Numbered from the stretch's first letter, positions 45,301 to 54,434 are shown. The stretch is DNA of 63,098 bases from Bacillota bacterium (GCA_023415475.1 JAEZKL010000110.1:1-63098), one strand, 5' to 3'. Made by a program: numbers and translations. The notes: generated by a model from the letters alone, not told the origin.

Positions 45301-46995
45301 TCATACACCTTCAAGGTGAGGGCGGTCAACGCTGCCGGCAACGGAGCGGAAGCAAGTGTAACAGGTACGCCGACAGTGGTCAGTTATACCGTCACCTTCA
45401 ATCTGAATGGCGGCACCCACACAGGAAGCGGCGCGCTCACTCAGACCGTGCCAAGCGGCGGCTCGGCCGTAGCACCTACCGTTACCAGAAGCGGCTACAC
45501 CTTCTCCGGATGGGACAGAGCTTTTACTAACATCCTGCAGGATCTGACCGTAAACGCAACCTGGAGCTATATCAGCAGCGGAGGAAGCAGCTCCGGCGGT
45601 GGTTACACTCCTCCTGCCACTTCGAATATTATTACCGATAATAAGTCAAACCAGCCGACAATCGCGTCAATGGATGTAAATGCCTCATTTGGTACAAACG
45701 GAAATGCCGCTATCACTATAACCGATGCAATGGCCAAGACATTGATAGAGAAAGCACAAGCTAAGGCAAAGGAGAACGGTAAAACGTCGGACGGTATCGG
45801 CGTGGTGCTGAATTCCCTATTCAGCAAACCGTCCAGCACTATTACCATTACCATAGAAGCTGCTGCTATTGACAGGCTGGAGGGTGAAGGCACCAAGCTG
45901 TTTGGTGTGAACAATCCGCTTGTCAGCTTTACACTGGATACGGAAGCAATCAAGGAAGCAAACAGGCAGTCCATCGGTAATTTGAGCTTTCATGTCTCGC
46001 CATTACCAAGTCTCTCTGATTCAGAAAAGACTCTGATTGGCAGCAGACCGGTGTTTGGTGTCACCATCAGTTATCAGAAGGATGACATGACGACATATGT
46101 TTCTGACTTTAAAAAGGGTACAATAATACTGGGTATCGCATATACCCCTAAAACGAAAGAAAAAAGTGGCAATCTCTATGGCGTGTATATGGATAAAAAG
46201 AGCAAGCCTACCTTGCTCACTAACTCAAGCTATTATAATAAACGGCTCATTTTCTCCCAAAACAAGCTGTCTGCCTACGGTTACGGTGTGGGTTATAAAG
46301 CACCTGCTCCGTCCTTTGCTGATACACTAAACCATTGGGCGAAGGATAATATTGATTTTGTTGCTAGCCGTGGGCTTATCTCCGGTACAGATGCAACAAC
46401 CTTTTCACCCGATACCGCAATTACCCGTGGGGATTTCCTCATGGCACTGGGTAAATTGTCGGGCGTAGATGTGAGCGGCTACAAAGCCAGCAGTTTTACC
46501 GATGTTAAAGCTACCGACCCTGCCATGCCTTACATTGAGTGGGCAGTCAAGAGCAAGATCGTACAGGGCATCGGAATTAATCAGTTCGGTACGGACGGAA
46601 AGATCACCCGTGAACAGATGGCTGTGATAATGGTGAATTACGCCAAAGCTACCCTTTATACCTTGCCCGTATCCCGTCAAGCTGTTACCTTTGCCGATGA
46701 TACAAAAATTAGCTCATGGGCAAAGGAAGCGGTAAGAACCAACCAACAAACGGGAGTTATCAATGGGAAAAATGGCAATCTGTTTGACCCTGCAAGCAAC
46801 GTCACTCGTGCGGAGGCATCCACTCTCCTACGCCGGTTTATAGAACTTGTCATTGATGAAAATACTGCACGAGGCTGGGTACAGAACGACAGCGGTCAGT
46901 GGCAATATATCAACTCTGATGGCTCTCTTGCCAGAAATACAAAGGTAGATCGTTATGAGGTAGACGAGAGTGGAGTAAGAAAAATCAATAAATGA
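42400..46995 (+). CDS. large SLH-anchored surface protein with beta-helix, FN3 and InlB-B repeats
   Basis: 1531 residues. The start at 42400 follows AAAGGAGA and gives a clean signal peptide (cut near VSA-EEV). Order: N-terminal beta domains (about 60-290), two pectate-lyase-like beta-helix modules each opening with AALAA..GQTITLL and NITVxGN-type repeats (about 300-600 and 609-900), a fibronectin type III domain (about 905-992), an InlB B-repeat (about 996-1053), a Gly/Ser linker, a conserved 220-residue region, three SLH motifs (about 1303-1485; HWAKDNIDFVASRGLISG, ITRGDFLMALGKL, ITREQMAVIMVNYA, VTRAEASTLLRRFI) and a short GW-type tail. SLH domains bind pyruvylated wall polymer, so it is displayed outside. 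Likely an adhesin; no catalytic site is evident. Confidence 0.88.
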   Translation: MRFHVLKNRILPAILAVCLILPLSPIAVSAEEVPLSTSENIVESGSIPSGEPGDIVASPSDVSSSTLLGASGATTQDWASGFPNCQNISDTKASLIVKSIEAGKVYFVRLADGATPPSAQQVKAGTDASNTPLGGYPVTNNTVINVANSEHSLTVSGLMPSTAYDLYTVLEDSLGVLQDAATLVEFTTTIPDAGNSAVTQTPMGVGSKQVQLTVTMKNAAGIASPGYGAADFSVKVDGVVKSFNAPPFSSFHDPDTGTYTVVYTGAEHNKSYTFSELTVKGYPVKTDAFTVTTPPETVVDNVCEVSSTPAIRYSSFQAALAAAEDGQTITLLKDTSHTGSLVIDSKTVTLNTGGFTLNAVNNNATDNEGIGLDVKNGGGIALMDNTGAFNVGGMNYGVKVVGASSSAEVTNITEGNYGAAARNGGKITVMADTKGVFYGASATGNGSTIVVKGDVSSTSIGINVGTFTVDARDGASVSVEGNVTANGGIPTGAYAIGNGSQIVVKGNVISTGNQACAVNSANGASISVRGNITANGTEGSLGAFADSLGEITIDGSITAATYIKVGDAIKTPDQMVTSPKKEGYKTYYNESYQSTVYVKDTGSPATPECAIGSIKYATLDAALAAVTNGQTITLLENINHNTGIILSNKSITLDLNGHILNVANNTDPDGVGLTVTNGSVALTGSGQFNVSGYYQGVRVEGNSNVTVTNASGALPATNVNSEGAFVSGGKLSILGSTTGSRHGAYVEVNGEITIGGNAIATAPYPYDSFAAEANTGGVISIAGKAEGQDRGIYVYNPNSRITAGSVSSIGERTRIAVQAESRGQAFILGNCKITAAGGTAVFVSSQGNVIVDGIIEHNGKYIVIYPTEKDGSADSRTIPTTKTGYHTYSTENGTVWVKDTAAVPTIPGAPGNFTTKPGDGNVTLTWDAPADNGGSPITAYHVSMNGGQWWNAGTMRSYNFSGLTNGTSYTFKVRAVNAAGNGAEASVTGTPTVVSYTVTFNLNGGTHTGSGALTQTVPSGGSAVAPTVTRSGYTFSGWDRAFTNILQDLTVNATWSYISSGGSSSGGGYTPPATSNIITDNKSNQPTIASMDVNASFGTNGNAAITITDAMAKTLIEKAQAKAKENGKTSDGIGVVLNSLFSKPSSTITITIEAAAIDRLEGEGTKLFGVNNPLVSFTLDTEAIKEANRQSIGNLSFHVSPLPSLSDSEKTLIGSRPVFGVTISYQKDDMTTYVSDFKKGTIILGIAYTPKTKEKSGNLYGVYMDKKSKPTLLTNSSYYNKRLIFSQNKLSAYGYGVGYKAPAPSFADTLNHWAKDNIDFVASRGLISGTDATTFSPDTAITRGDFLMALGKLSGVDVSGYKASSFTDVKATDPAMPYIEWAVKSKIVQGIGINQFGTDGKITREQMAVIMVNYAKATLYTLPVSRQAVTFADDTKISSWAKEAVRTNQQTGVINGKNGNLFDPASNVTRAEASTLLRRFIELVIDENTARGWVQNDSGQWQYINSDGSLARNTKVDRYEVDESGVRKINK
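45562..45683. repeat. nearly identical 122-bp segment shared by the two SLH genes
   Basis: This stretch recurs at 52130-52251 with a single base difference, although the coding sequence just upstream differs. It encodes the Gly/Ser linker and the start of the shared C-terminal module. Similarity continues, less perfectly, to the ends of both genes. Confidence 0.85.
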
Positions 46996-47070
46996 TTACG
47001 CAGGAAAGAACTTTTAATATAAATATAAATTAGACCTTCGCAGGTCGTGGGCTCAAGTTAACTGCCCTAG

Positions 47071-47113
47071 TCATGAAAAAGGTTCGCACGTAAGTGTGGA
47101 CCCTTTTTCATGA
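47071..47113 (+). terminator. terminator after the first SLH gene
   Basis: TCATGAAAAAGG and CCCTTTTTCATGA pair with a GTGCG/GTGTG-type inner stem. It lies 76 bp after the SLH stop. The rest of 46996-47359 has no gene and no recognisable promoter. Confidence 0.8.
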
Positions 47114-47359
47114 TCAGGGGTAGTAGGAAGGATTTCACCCTACTGTTTAGTGATAAAGCATGATAATGTTAAGAGGGGCTTCATTTTCTCTTGTATCCTT
47201 CGCTATAACGTATTATAATTATTTTGAGGAATTCTAAATTTTACCAATTAGAGTAACGCATGTGGTTTGGACTGTTTTGTGTAATCCGGAAAAGGCTGAA
47301 GACGGGAGCTTTAATTTAACAAATAATCAAATGAAAATACATATATAGGTGGTGTAGGA

Positions 47360-48799
47360 ATGCGATTGTGTATGAAGGATATAAGAATTTTTTTTCGGCT
47401 TGCTTTTCGGTCAAGTAATAAACTCAGTATCAAAGCAGTTACCAAGAAAAACTTGCCTTTTTTTTGGGGATGGATTGCCATTTCCATATGGCTTTATGCC
47501 TACTTTCTGCCTATGGGGGGCTTTGCATTTGATGCCGGAAAATTTAAAGCTACCGTAGGTGACTCACCAATATATTTTTATATCATGCTTATATCGGGCG
47601 GCCTGATACCGCTGTTTTTGGACGGAAGAAGATTTGTTTCCGGCTCCTTTTATAGCGTAATAATTTCTTTGTCATGCTTTACAGCAGTATTATTCCTCCC
47701 GCCTGGTATTATGTCAAATATCATTATGCTGATTGCCGTACCATGCATTGGGCATATCTTCGTCTCCCATGTTTATGTATTTTTTATGGTGCTTAATAAT
47801 TCCGAAAAGTTTTATTCTATGATTTTAGCTGTGCTGCTTCCTAAGGTACTGATGTACATAAAACCGATATTAGTCAGAACGCAATCGAATCTGAATCCGT
47901 CCGTCATCCTTATTTTTTTCATTATGATAACCTTAGCCTTCAGCACATATTTGATAAAGTCTAATATTGACAGGGTACCATCCTGCCAAAAAGTAAAAGC
48001 ACCCATAAAGGCATATTCCCTGATGCCTGTAGTATTTGCCATGTTTACCTTGAATGATGTAATCGCACCGGCTACCCTAAAACAGATGAGCGAGCTATCA
48101 AAAAACCAAATAGAAAGTTACTACTTCTACGGAATAATGGCGGGTCTTGTTGTAGTTCTTCTCTTGCAAAACCGTTTTTCAATGAATATATGCGTCATGC
48201 TGAATCTTTCCTTCGCTTTTTTGGCGGTTGGATTCGTTACTAACATTATCCAAATACAATACCCGTATGTGGGGCTTGTGTCAGCCGTTTGCTTCGGTAT
48301 TGCCTATTCAATAGGTTTTATCAATATCTATTATCTAACCGGATTTATGATAAAAAAATTCCAAAGCATTTCTTTTTATCGGGTCGGCATTCTCCTTTCC
48401 ACCCTGTATTATTTAGTTACCTCTCTTTTTGTGCAGAGTAGGTTGATGGTTTCGTCCATATTAATGGCTTTTGTTTCGATCTGCATCGTAATCCTGTTTT
48501 TTATCATGTCTCCTCTCTTCATTAAGATGCTATACTCAGGAGAATGGATTGACGACACCTACCGCGAGGATGTCACACAATGCTCCAGGCTGGAGGCCAA
48601 GTTGAAGGATTATAAGCTGACCCCTGCTGAAATGGAGGTTTGCCGGCTTCTCCTTGACGGATATACACTTCGGCAGATTTCAGGGATTGAGACCAAAGCG
48701 TATGCAACAATCAACACTTACTGTACCTCAATCTATCGAAAGCTGAACATTAATAGCCGTACTGATCTTTTAGTCCTGCTGCAAGAGTACAAGAAATAA
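47360..48799 (+). CDS. membrane-embedded LuxR-family regulator
   Basis: 479 residues: about twelve membrane helices (35-400) resembling a transporter, then a cytoplasmic LuxR helix-turn-helix (about 415-479; LTPAEMEVCRLLLDGYTLRQISGIETKAYATINTYCTSIYRKLNINSRTDLL). Such one-component membrane regulators couple a transporter-like sensor to DNA binding; ligands are unknown. AGGTGG lies seven bases before the ATG. It stands between the two SLH genes and is the obvious candidate to control them. A very strong terminator follows. Confidence 0.88.
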   Translation: MRLCMKDIRIFFRLAFRSSNKLSIKAVTKKNLPFFWGWIAISIWLYAYFLPMGGFAFDAGKFKATVGDSPIYFYIMLISGGLIPLFLDGRRFVSGSFYSVIISLSCFTAVLFLPPGIMSNIIMLIAVPCIGHIFVSHVYVFFMVLNNSEKFYSMILAVLLPKVLMYIKPILVRTQSNLNPSVILIFFIMITLAFSTYLIKSNIDRVPSCQKVKAPIKAYSLMPVVFAMFTLNDVIAPATLKQMSELSKNQIESYYFYGIMAGLVVVLLLQNRFSMNICVMLNLSFAFLAVGFVTNIIQIQYPYVGLVSAVCFGIAYSIGFINIYYLTGFMIKKFQSISFYRVGILLSTLYYLVTSLFVQSRLMVSSILMAFVSICIVILFFIMSPLFIKMLYSGEWIDDTYREDVTQCSRLEAKLKDYKLTPAEMEVCRLLLDGYTLRQISGIETKAYATINTYCTSIYRKLNINSRTDLLVLLQEYKK

Positions 48800-48830
48800 C
48801 AGATAAGATTGCACCAATGCTGGGCGTACC

Positions 48831-48872
48831 AAAAACCCCCCTCTCATTAGAACTAATGAGAGGGGGGTTTTT
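48831..48872 (+). terminator. very strong rho-independent terminator
   Basis: A perfect 20-bp stem, AAAAACCCCCCTCTCATTAG with its complement, and a two-base loop, ending in TTTTT. Confidence 0.95.
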
Positions 48873-48960
48873 GCATTTATCATGTGAATTACTGAAATGA
48901 CACCGGAGGTAACACAAGCTATATTTTAAGTATCCCAGACATTGCAGGGAGGTGATTGAT

Positions 48961-49317
48961 ATGGGGTTCATGGATAAGATCAGGGGAATTCTCTTGAAGT
49001 CAAAATCCGAAATAACAAAGACACAGGAGAACGAAACGAGGCTTCAAGGTTTCCAAACGCGTTACGGAAAAATGCTGGATCTCAGTCCTGCCGAAAAATC
49101 TAAGCTGGTGGAAAGCTTAACCCCCAGAGAAAAAGAGACATTTTTTATATTGCTGGGGGGCTATAGCCTGAAGGAAACAGCGAAACAGCTAAGTATAGGA
49201 TATTCCACCGTCAACACCTATCAAACAGCTATTTACAGAAAGCTGTGTATAAACTCACGGGCGGAATTAATTATCAACTACCGGGATGCGTGTGAAACAC
49301 GGGAAAATGATTCTTAA
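48961..49317 (+). CDS. small stand-alone LuxR-type DNA-binding protein
   Basis: 118 residues. A short N-terminal segment is followed by a LuxR helix-turn-helix (about 55-112; LTPREKETFFILLGGYSLKETAKQLSIGYSTVNTYQTAIYRKLCINSRAELI) close in sequence to the DNA-binding end of the membrane LuxR upstream. No receiver or sensor domain. GGGAGGT precedes the ATG at 48961; the GTG at 48952 overlaps that site. It may bind the same DNA sites as the membrane regulator, as partner or competitor. Confidence 0.85.
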   Translation: MGFMDKIRGILLKSKSEITKTQENETRLQGFQTRYGKMLDLSPAEKSKLVESLTPREKETFFILLGGYSLKETAKQLSIGYSTVNTYQTAIYRKLCINSRAELIINYRDACETRENDS

Positions 49318-49341
49318 AACAAATATTAAATTGAGGAGGAT

Positions 49342-49577
49342 ATGATGTAATTATGACAGAAGAAAAGATAATGATAATCTTAAAAATCCGGTACATGCGG
49401 TGACACAGGAATCCCCATATACCACCGAGGACATCGAAAAAACAAAACCTTGGCTGGAAACTGCTTCCACTCTTTAGTATCGGCGTGCTTGTACCGGGTA
49501 TTATGGGGCTCATCAATGGATTTGGGGGTAAAGCAAAGCGGCTTCCGCTTATCGGTAATATTACTATTCTTAAATAA
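49342..49577 (+). pseudogene. frameshifted remnant of a small membrane protein
   Basis: A good ribosome site (GAGGAGG) is followed by ATGATGTAA, then a second ATG at 49353 whose frame soon stops. Two other frames carry plausible protein: one reads ...NPVHAVTQESPYTTEDIEK and the next continues FSIGVLVPGIMGLINGFGG, with a membrane helix and ending RLPLIGNITILK, like DUF4870/TM2-type ends. At least two frame changes are needed to join them. It could be decay or programmed frameshifting; decay is likelier. Confidence 0.5.
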
Positions 49578-49618
49578 ATAGGGAACGTGTATAAATTTGA
49601 ATGAAAAGAGGGATTATG

Positions 49619-52600
49619 ATGAAAAAGCGCCCGTTTTACAAAAAGCTGTCTCTGCTGCTAGCCTTATCACTTCTGATGGGTACTTCACCTTTCGGACAGC
49701 GATCGGCCTATGCTACTGAAGAGCAAAGCAGCGGGACTGAGACGGTTCGTACTTTACAGGAAACAGATGCTGTCTATAGCTCCACAGTAACCGGTTCGAG
49801 TATAACCGTAAATGAGGAGAAAACGGATATCAAGGAGTTAAAAGTCGGTATTGCACCGCTGGCTGCAGCTACTCCAACGATTTGGAAAGTATCTAATGTC
49901 ACGGAGCTGCAGGATGCCTTGAGCGGTATTGCTGATGGAGATACCATAGAGCTTACGGCAAATATCGATTATAATGACAGTATTATCATTTATTCTAAAA
50001 CCATCACCTTTGACGTGGGCAGCTTTACACTCAATGTGCTTAGCTCCACAGGTACCACCGCAGGTATCGGACTTCAGGTAAACAACAGCGGCCATGTGCT
50101 GCTTGCTGGCTCCGGTCAGTTGAATGTCATACAGACAGGCGGGAACGCATCATCCGGTGTTAACGTCTTGAATGGCTCCACAGCTACGGTTACCAATATC
50201 AAAGTATCGGTTGGAAGCGGCTCCGCCTTTGGGGCCTATGCCTCCGGCAGTGGGTCTGCCATCAATGTTTTGGGGAACATTACTGTAACCGGAGAAGGGG
50301 CCTGCGGCGCAAAAACCTTTGGTGACGGGCAAATTACGGTGGATGGCTATATCACAGCGAGTAGTTATATCAACATCGGGACCGTATACAAGGCGAAATC
50401 TTCCGGAGTAGAGGACCCATCAAAACCGGGCTATCTGAAATACAGCACGCCACCGATCGAGTCAGGTATCGTATGGGTCAAAAAGCAAGCCTCTGTCTTC
50501 CAGATCGGTACAATGGGATATGATAGTCTGCCTGATGCATTTGCGGCTGCAGTAACCGGTGATACCGTTAAGCTGCTGCAGAATGCCAGCTATACGAACG
50601 ATATCGATTTTGAAGCTGCTGTCAAAATCAGTGGCAAGAATATCACCTTAGACATGAATGGGCATGACCTTGAGATCAACAACTCTCTCTTCGACGGCCT
50701 CGAATTAGCAGCCAGTGCGCAGCTAAATGTCATTGGCAGCGGGAATCTGAGGATAAACTCCAAATTTGACGGTCTGGATGCCGTGCAATCAAAGTTCTCC
50801 TCCGACAGTACTGTAAATGTTATTATCGTGAGCAGCAGAGGTCAGGGAATCAGCGCAGACAAAGCTGCAATTGATATCCTAAAGGGAGATGTGACAGGCA
50901 ACTATAATGTCATTTACGTCCTTCGGGATAGCACCATAACCGTGAAGGGCCCCATTACAGCCACAGGGACCGGAAGTAACCATGGTATCAATATGCAATA
51001 CACGGGGAACACAATAAGCGTGGACAGCATTACTATAACTTCCGGCGAGGGCGCTGGAATTTATATTGAGGATGGCGGCAGTGTAACAGTGGGCAGCCCG
51101 ACAAAGTCCGGCTCCGTTATGGGTAAGGGTAACGGTATATGGACACGTCAGGGTAGCACTCGTGCCTATGTAACAGTATACGGCGATGTGGAGGGAGGTA
51201 CGGGCATCAATGCCGGCGATAACGCCGAGATAAAGGTCTACGGCAATGTAAAAGCCACCTCGTCCAATAAAACTGCCAACGGTATTCAAAGCCTTTCCGG
51301 TATCACCAGCAGCCCCGCAAACTTGATAGAAGTCTACGGCAACGTGGAGGGACCAAATGGTGCATATGTCAGCGGTGTTTCAAGCAGGATCAAGGTTACA
51401 GGGAATGTGACAGCAATTGGTACAGTAACGGCTGAACAAAGGGGTGTATACGCCGCTTACGGTACCCTAGAAATTGGAGGAAACGTCAGTGTAAATGCCC
51501 CAGGCTGCATCGGAGCGGAAGCCCAAGACTACGGTGAGATCATGATTGATGGTTCGATTCATGCGGGGCAGTATGTGAAGGTTCAAGACTCTGTTAAGAC
51601 CATTGATGAGCAGACTCTTCCTTCCACAAAGACCGGCTACCGCACCTACAACAAGGCCACAAGCAATGTATGGGTGAAGGACCGCGGACCGGTGTCCACA
51701 TACCTTCTGACTGTCGCAAACGGAACCGGCAGCGGCAGCTATATTTCAGGTACCTTGGTCAATATTACTGCAAATCCCCCGGCAGCTGGTCAGGCATTTG
51801 AAAAGTGGATAACCGATAACGGAGGCAGCTTTGGAGATGCAGGTAACCCCGACACGACCTTTACGATGCCCTCTAATGCGGTAACTATTACGGCCACCTA
51901 TAAAGCTGTTCCGGTTGCGACATACAATGTGGTTGTAAATAGCAGCTACGCTGGAACCAGCGGAGCTGGTAGTTATGCGCAAGGCACAGCTGTCACCATC
52001 CATGCAGGCAGCCAAAGCGGTTATCTCTTTATAGGCTGGACTTCATCAGATGGCATTGCTTTTGCGGATGCAGGCAGTGCGACAACAACCTTTGTCATGC
52101 CTGCCAAGAATGTAACCGTTACAGCCAATTGGAGCTATATCAGCAGCGGAGGAAGCAGCTCCGGCGGTGGTTACACTCCTCCTGCCACTTCGAATATTAT
52201 TACCGTTAATAAGTCAAACCAGCCGACAATCGCGTCAATGGATGTAAATGCTACTTTTGTTACAAACAGAAATGCTACAGTCACTATCACTGATACAATG
52301 GCCAAGACATTGATTGAGAATGCACAAACTAAGGCAAAGGAGAACGGTAAAACGTCGGACGGTATCGGCGTGGTGTTGAATTCCCTATTCAGCAAGCCGG
52401 CCAGCAGTATTACCATTACGGTTGAAGCAGCTGCTATTGACAGGCTGGAGCGTGAAGGTACAAAATTGCTTAGTGTAAACAATCCGCTTGTCAGCTTTAC
52501 GCTGGATACGGAGGCAATTAAGGAGGTAAACAGGCAGTCCGCCGGCAATTTGAGCTTTCATGCCTCGCCAATACCAAATCTCTCTGATACGAAAAAGACT

Positions 52601-53506
52601 CTGATTGGCAGCAGACCGATGTTTCGTGTCACCATCAGTTATCAGAAGGATGACATGGCAACATATGTTTCTGACTTTAAAAAGGGTACAATTATACTGG
52701 GTATCGCATATACCCCTACAATGAAAGAAAACAGTGGTAATCTCTACGGCGTTTACATGGATGAAAAAAGCAAGTTAACCCTGCTCACAAACTCCAGCTA
52801 TGTTAATAAGCGATTGATTTTCTCTCAAAACAAGCTGTCTGCCTACGGCTACGGTGTAGGCTATAAAGTACCTGCTCCGTCCTTTACTGATACGGCAACC
52901 CATTGGGCGAAGGACTATATAGATTTTGTTGCCAGCCGCGGCCTTATCTCCGGCACAGGTGCAACAACCTTTTCACCCGATACCGCTATTACCCGTGGGG
53001 ATTTCCTCATGTCACTCGGTAAATTGTCAGGTGCAGATGTGAGTAGCTATAAGGTCTCCAGTTTCACGGATATTAAAAATACCAGTCCAGTCATGCCATA
53101 TATTGAATGGGCGGTAAAGAATGGAATCGCACAGGGCATAGGAGGCGGAAAGTTTGAGCCTGAAATGCAGATTACCCGTGAACAGATGGCTGTGATAATG
53201 GTGAATTACGCCAAAGCTACCGGTTATACTTTACCCGTATCCCGTCAGGCTGTTACCTTTGCCGATGATACGAAAATCAGTTCATGGGCGTCAGCAGCTG
53301 TAAAGACCATCCTGCGAACGGGTGTTATCAATGGGAAAAACGGTAATCTGTTTGACCCTTCCGGATATACCACTCGTGCAGAGGCTTCCGCCATACTTCA
53401 TCGGTTCGTGGAACTTGTCATTGACGAGAGCACGGCGCGTGGCTGGAGCCAAAACGACAGTGGACAGAGGCAATATTTCAATGCTGATGGTTCTCTTGCC
53501 AGATAG
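49619..53506 (+). CDS. second large SLH-anchored surface protein (paralogue, C-terminally shortened)
   Basis: 1295 residues from the ATG at 49619 (GAGGG six bases ahead; ATGs at 49601 and 49616 are alternatives). Signal peptide cut near AYA-TEEQ, beta-helix modules (about 75-290 and 295-690) with GNVT-type repeats, two divergent InlB-B-like repeats (about 700-835), the same Gly/Ser linker, the 220-residue conserved region and three SLH motifs as the protein at 42400. It ends at ADGSLAR, where the paralogue continues 17 residues further; a TAG replaces the AAT codon that follows. The beta-helix part is unlike the paralogue in detail, so only the anchor module has been copied or converted. Confidence 0.87.
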   Translation: MKKRPFYKKLSLLLALSLLMGTSPFGQRSAYATEEQSSGTETVRTLQETDAVYSSTVTGSSITVNEEKTDIKELKVGIAPLAAATPTIWKVSNVTELQDALSGIADGDTIELTANIDYNDSIIIYSKTITFDVGSFTLNVLSSTGTTAGIGLQVNNSGHVLLAGSGQLNVIQTGGNASSGVNVLNGSTATVTNIKVSVGSGSAFGAYASGSGSAINVLGNITVTGEGACGAKTFGDGQITVDGYITASSYINIGTVYKAKSSGVEDPSKPGYLKYSTPPIESGIVWVKKQASVFQIGTMGYDSLPDAFAAAVTGDTVKLLQNASYTNDIDFEAAVKISGKNITLDMNGHDLEINNSLFDGLELAASAQLNVIGSGNLRINSKFDGLDAVQSKFSSDSTVNVIIVSSRGQGISADKAAIDILKGDVTGNYNVIYVLRDSTITVKGPITATGTGSNHGINMQYTGNTISVDSITITSGEGAGIYIEDGGSVTVGSPTKSGSVMGKGNGIWTRQGSTRAYVTVYGDVEGGTGINAGDNAEIKVYGNVKATSSNKTANGIQSLSGITSSPANLIEVYGNVEGPNGAYVSGVSSRIKVTGNVTAIGTVTAEQRGVYAAYGTLEIGGNVSVNAPGCIGAEAQDYGEIMIDGSIHAGQYVKVQDSVKTIDEQTLPSTKTGYRTYNKATSNVWVKDRGPVSTYLLTVANGTGSGSYISGTLVNITANPPAAGQAFEKWITDNGGSFGDAGNPDTTFTMPSNAVTITATYKAVPVATYNVVVNSSYAGTSGAGSYAQGTAVTIHAGSQSGYLFIGWTSSDGIAFADAGSATTTFVMPAKNVTVTANWSYISSGGSSSGGGYTPPATSNIITVNKSNQPTIASMDVNATFVTNRNATVTITDTMAKTLIENAQTKAKENGKTSDGIGVVLNSLFSKPASSITITVEAAAIDRLEREGTKLLSVNNPLVSFTLDTEAIKEVNRQSAGNLSFHASPIPNLSDTKKTLIGSRPMFRVTISYQKDDMATYVSDFKKGTIILGIAYTPTMKENSGNLYGVYMDEKSKLTLLTNSSYVNKRLIFSQNKLSAYGYGVGYKVPAPSFTDTATHWAKDYIDFVASRGLISGTGATTFSPDTAITRGDFLMSLGKLSGADVSSYKVSSFTDIKNTSPVMPYIEWAVKNGIAQGIGGGKFEPEMQITREQMAVIMVNYAKATGYTLPVSRQAVTFADDTKISSWASAAVKTILRTGVINGKNGNLFDPSGYTTRAEASAILHRFVELVIDESTARGWSQNDSGQRQYFNADGSLAR
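52130..52251. repeat. second copy of the 122-bp SLH-gene segment
   Basis: Matches 45562-45683 except for one base, an A to T change in the run ATTACCGATAAT. Confidence 0.85.
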
Positions 53507-53553
53507 GGGTAGTAAACCTAAAAGGTTTGACAATTAATAATAAAGAGCTTCAG

Positions 53554-53592
53554 AGGAATGAGTTCTATCATAAACAGGACTCATTCCTTTTT
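53554..53592 (+). terminator. terminator after the second SLH gene
   Basis: AGGAATGAGT and ACTCATTCCT pair perfectly, followed by TTTTT. It lies 48 bp after the stop. Confidence 0.85.
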
Positions 53593-53698
53593 GTTTATAA
53601 CATTTTTCTTTTAGATATGCATAGATAAGTAATAAATGCAAATCTTATTATTGATCAGGAGAACGAAAGGATTAATCATATTTTGGAGGAAAAATGAT

Positions 53699-54298
53699 AT
53701 GACAAAAGACTTTTTAACTGCGGTAGCTGACAGACGATCCTTTTATGGAATTGGCAAAGAAAGTGTTGTTTCAGACGACAGAATCAAAGAAATTATAGAC
53801 CACGCAGTAAAATATACACCATCCGCTTTCAATTCACAGAGTGCCAGAGTTATTTTATTATTAGGCAAGCAGCATGATAGACTTTGGGATATAACAATGG
53901 ACGCATTACAAAAGATTGTACCTGCTGAGCAATTTGGCGATACTGAAAATAAGATTAATTCTTTTAAAAACGGCTATGGTACAGTATTATTCTACGAGGA
54001 TAGCAATATCATCGAAGCTCTTCAGCAACAATTTGTACTTTATAAGGATAATTTCCCGCTCTGGTCCCAACAATCCAACGGAATGCATCAATATGTGATA
54101 TGGACTGCTCTGGAGCTGGAAGGCTTTGGAGCCTCGCTGCAGCATTATAACGAGCTGATTGATGAAACTGTGAAAAAAGAATGGCATATTCCAGGTAACT
54201 GGAAGTTCTTTGCACAAATGCCTTTCGGTAAGCCAACCGCTTGGCCGGATGAAAAACAATACCAACCTCTTGAAGAACGTGTCAAAGTATTCAAATAA
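53699..54298 (+). CDS. nitroreductase-family protein
   Basis: 199 residues of the FMN-dependent nitroreductase fold: RRSFYGIGKESVVSDDRIKEIIDHAVKYTPSAFNSQSARVI (FMN-binding N-terminus), a central dimer region and QMPFGKPTAWPDEK near the end. Closest in type to the small fatty-acid-repressing nitroreductases of Firmicutes. GGAGG lies ahead of ATGs at 53694 and 53699; only 53699 is in frame. It is monocistronic with a terminator on each side. Confidence 0.9.
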   Translation: MTKDFLTAVADRRSFYGIGKESVVSDDRIKEIIDHAVKYTPSAFNSQSARVILLLGKQHDRLWDITMDALQKIVPAEQFGDTENKINSFKNGYGTVLFYEDSNIIEALQQQFVLYKDNFPLWSQQSNGMHQYVIWTALELEGFGASLQHYNELIDETVKKEWHIPGNWKFFAQMPFGKPTAWPDEKQYQPLEERVKVFK

Positions 54299-54321
54299 TT
54301 ATGAAGCTAAGTTGAAGCAAT

Positions 54322-54349
54322 TCAGGCTCCGTATAAATGCAGAGCCTGA
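54322..54349 (+). terminator. terminator after the nitroreductase gene
   Basis: TCAGGCTC and GAGCCTGA pair perfectly, followed by TTTTAATT. Confidence 0.75.
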
Positions 54350-54434
54350 TTTTAATTAAAACTGAAGATAGAATTTCGTATACCTGTTCTAGATTAAGAC
54401 TAAGATCTTTTTTCTTTATTTACTCTAAAATGCT

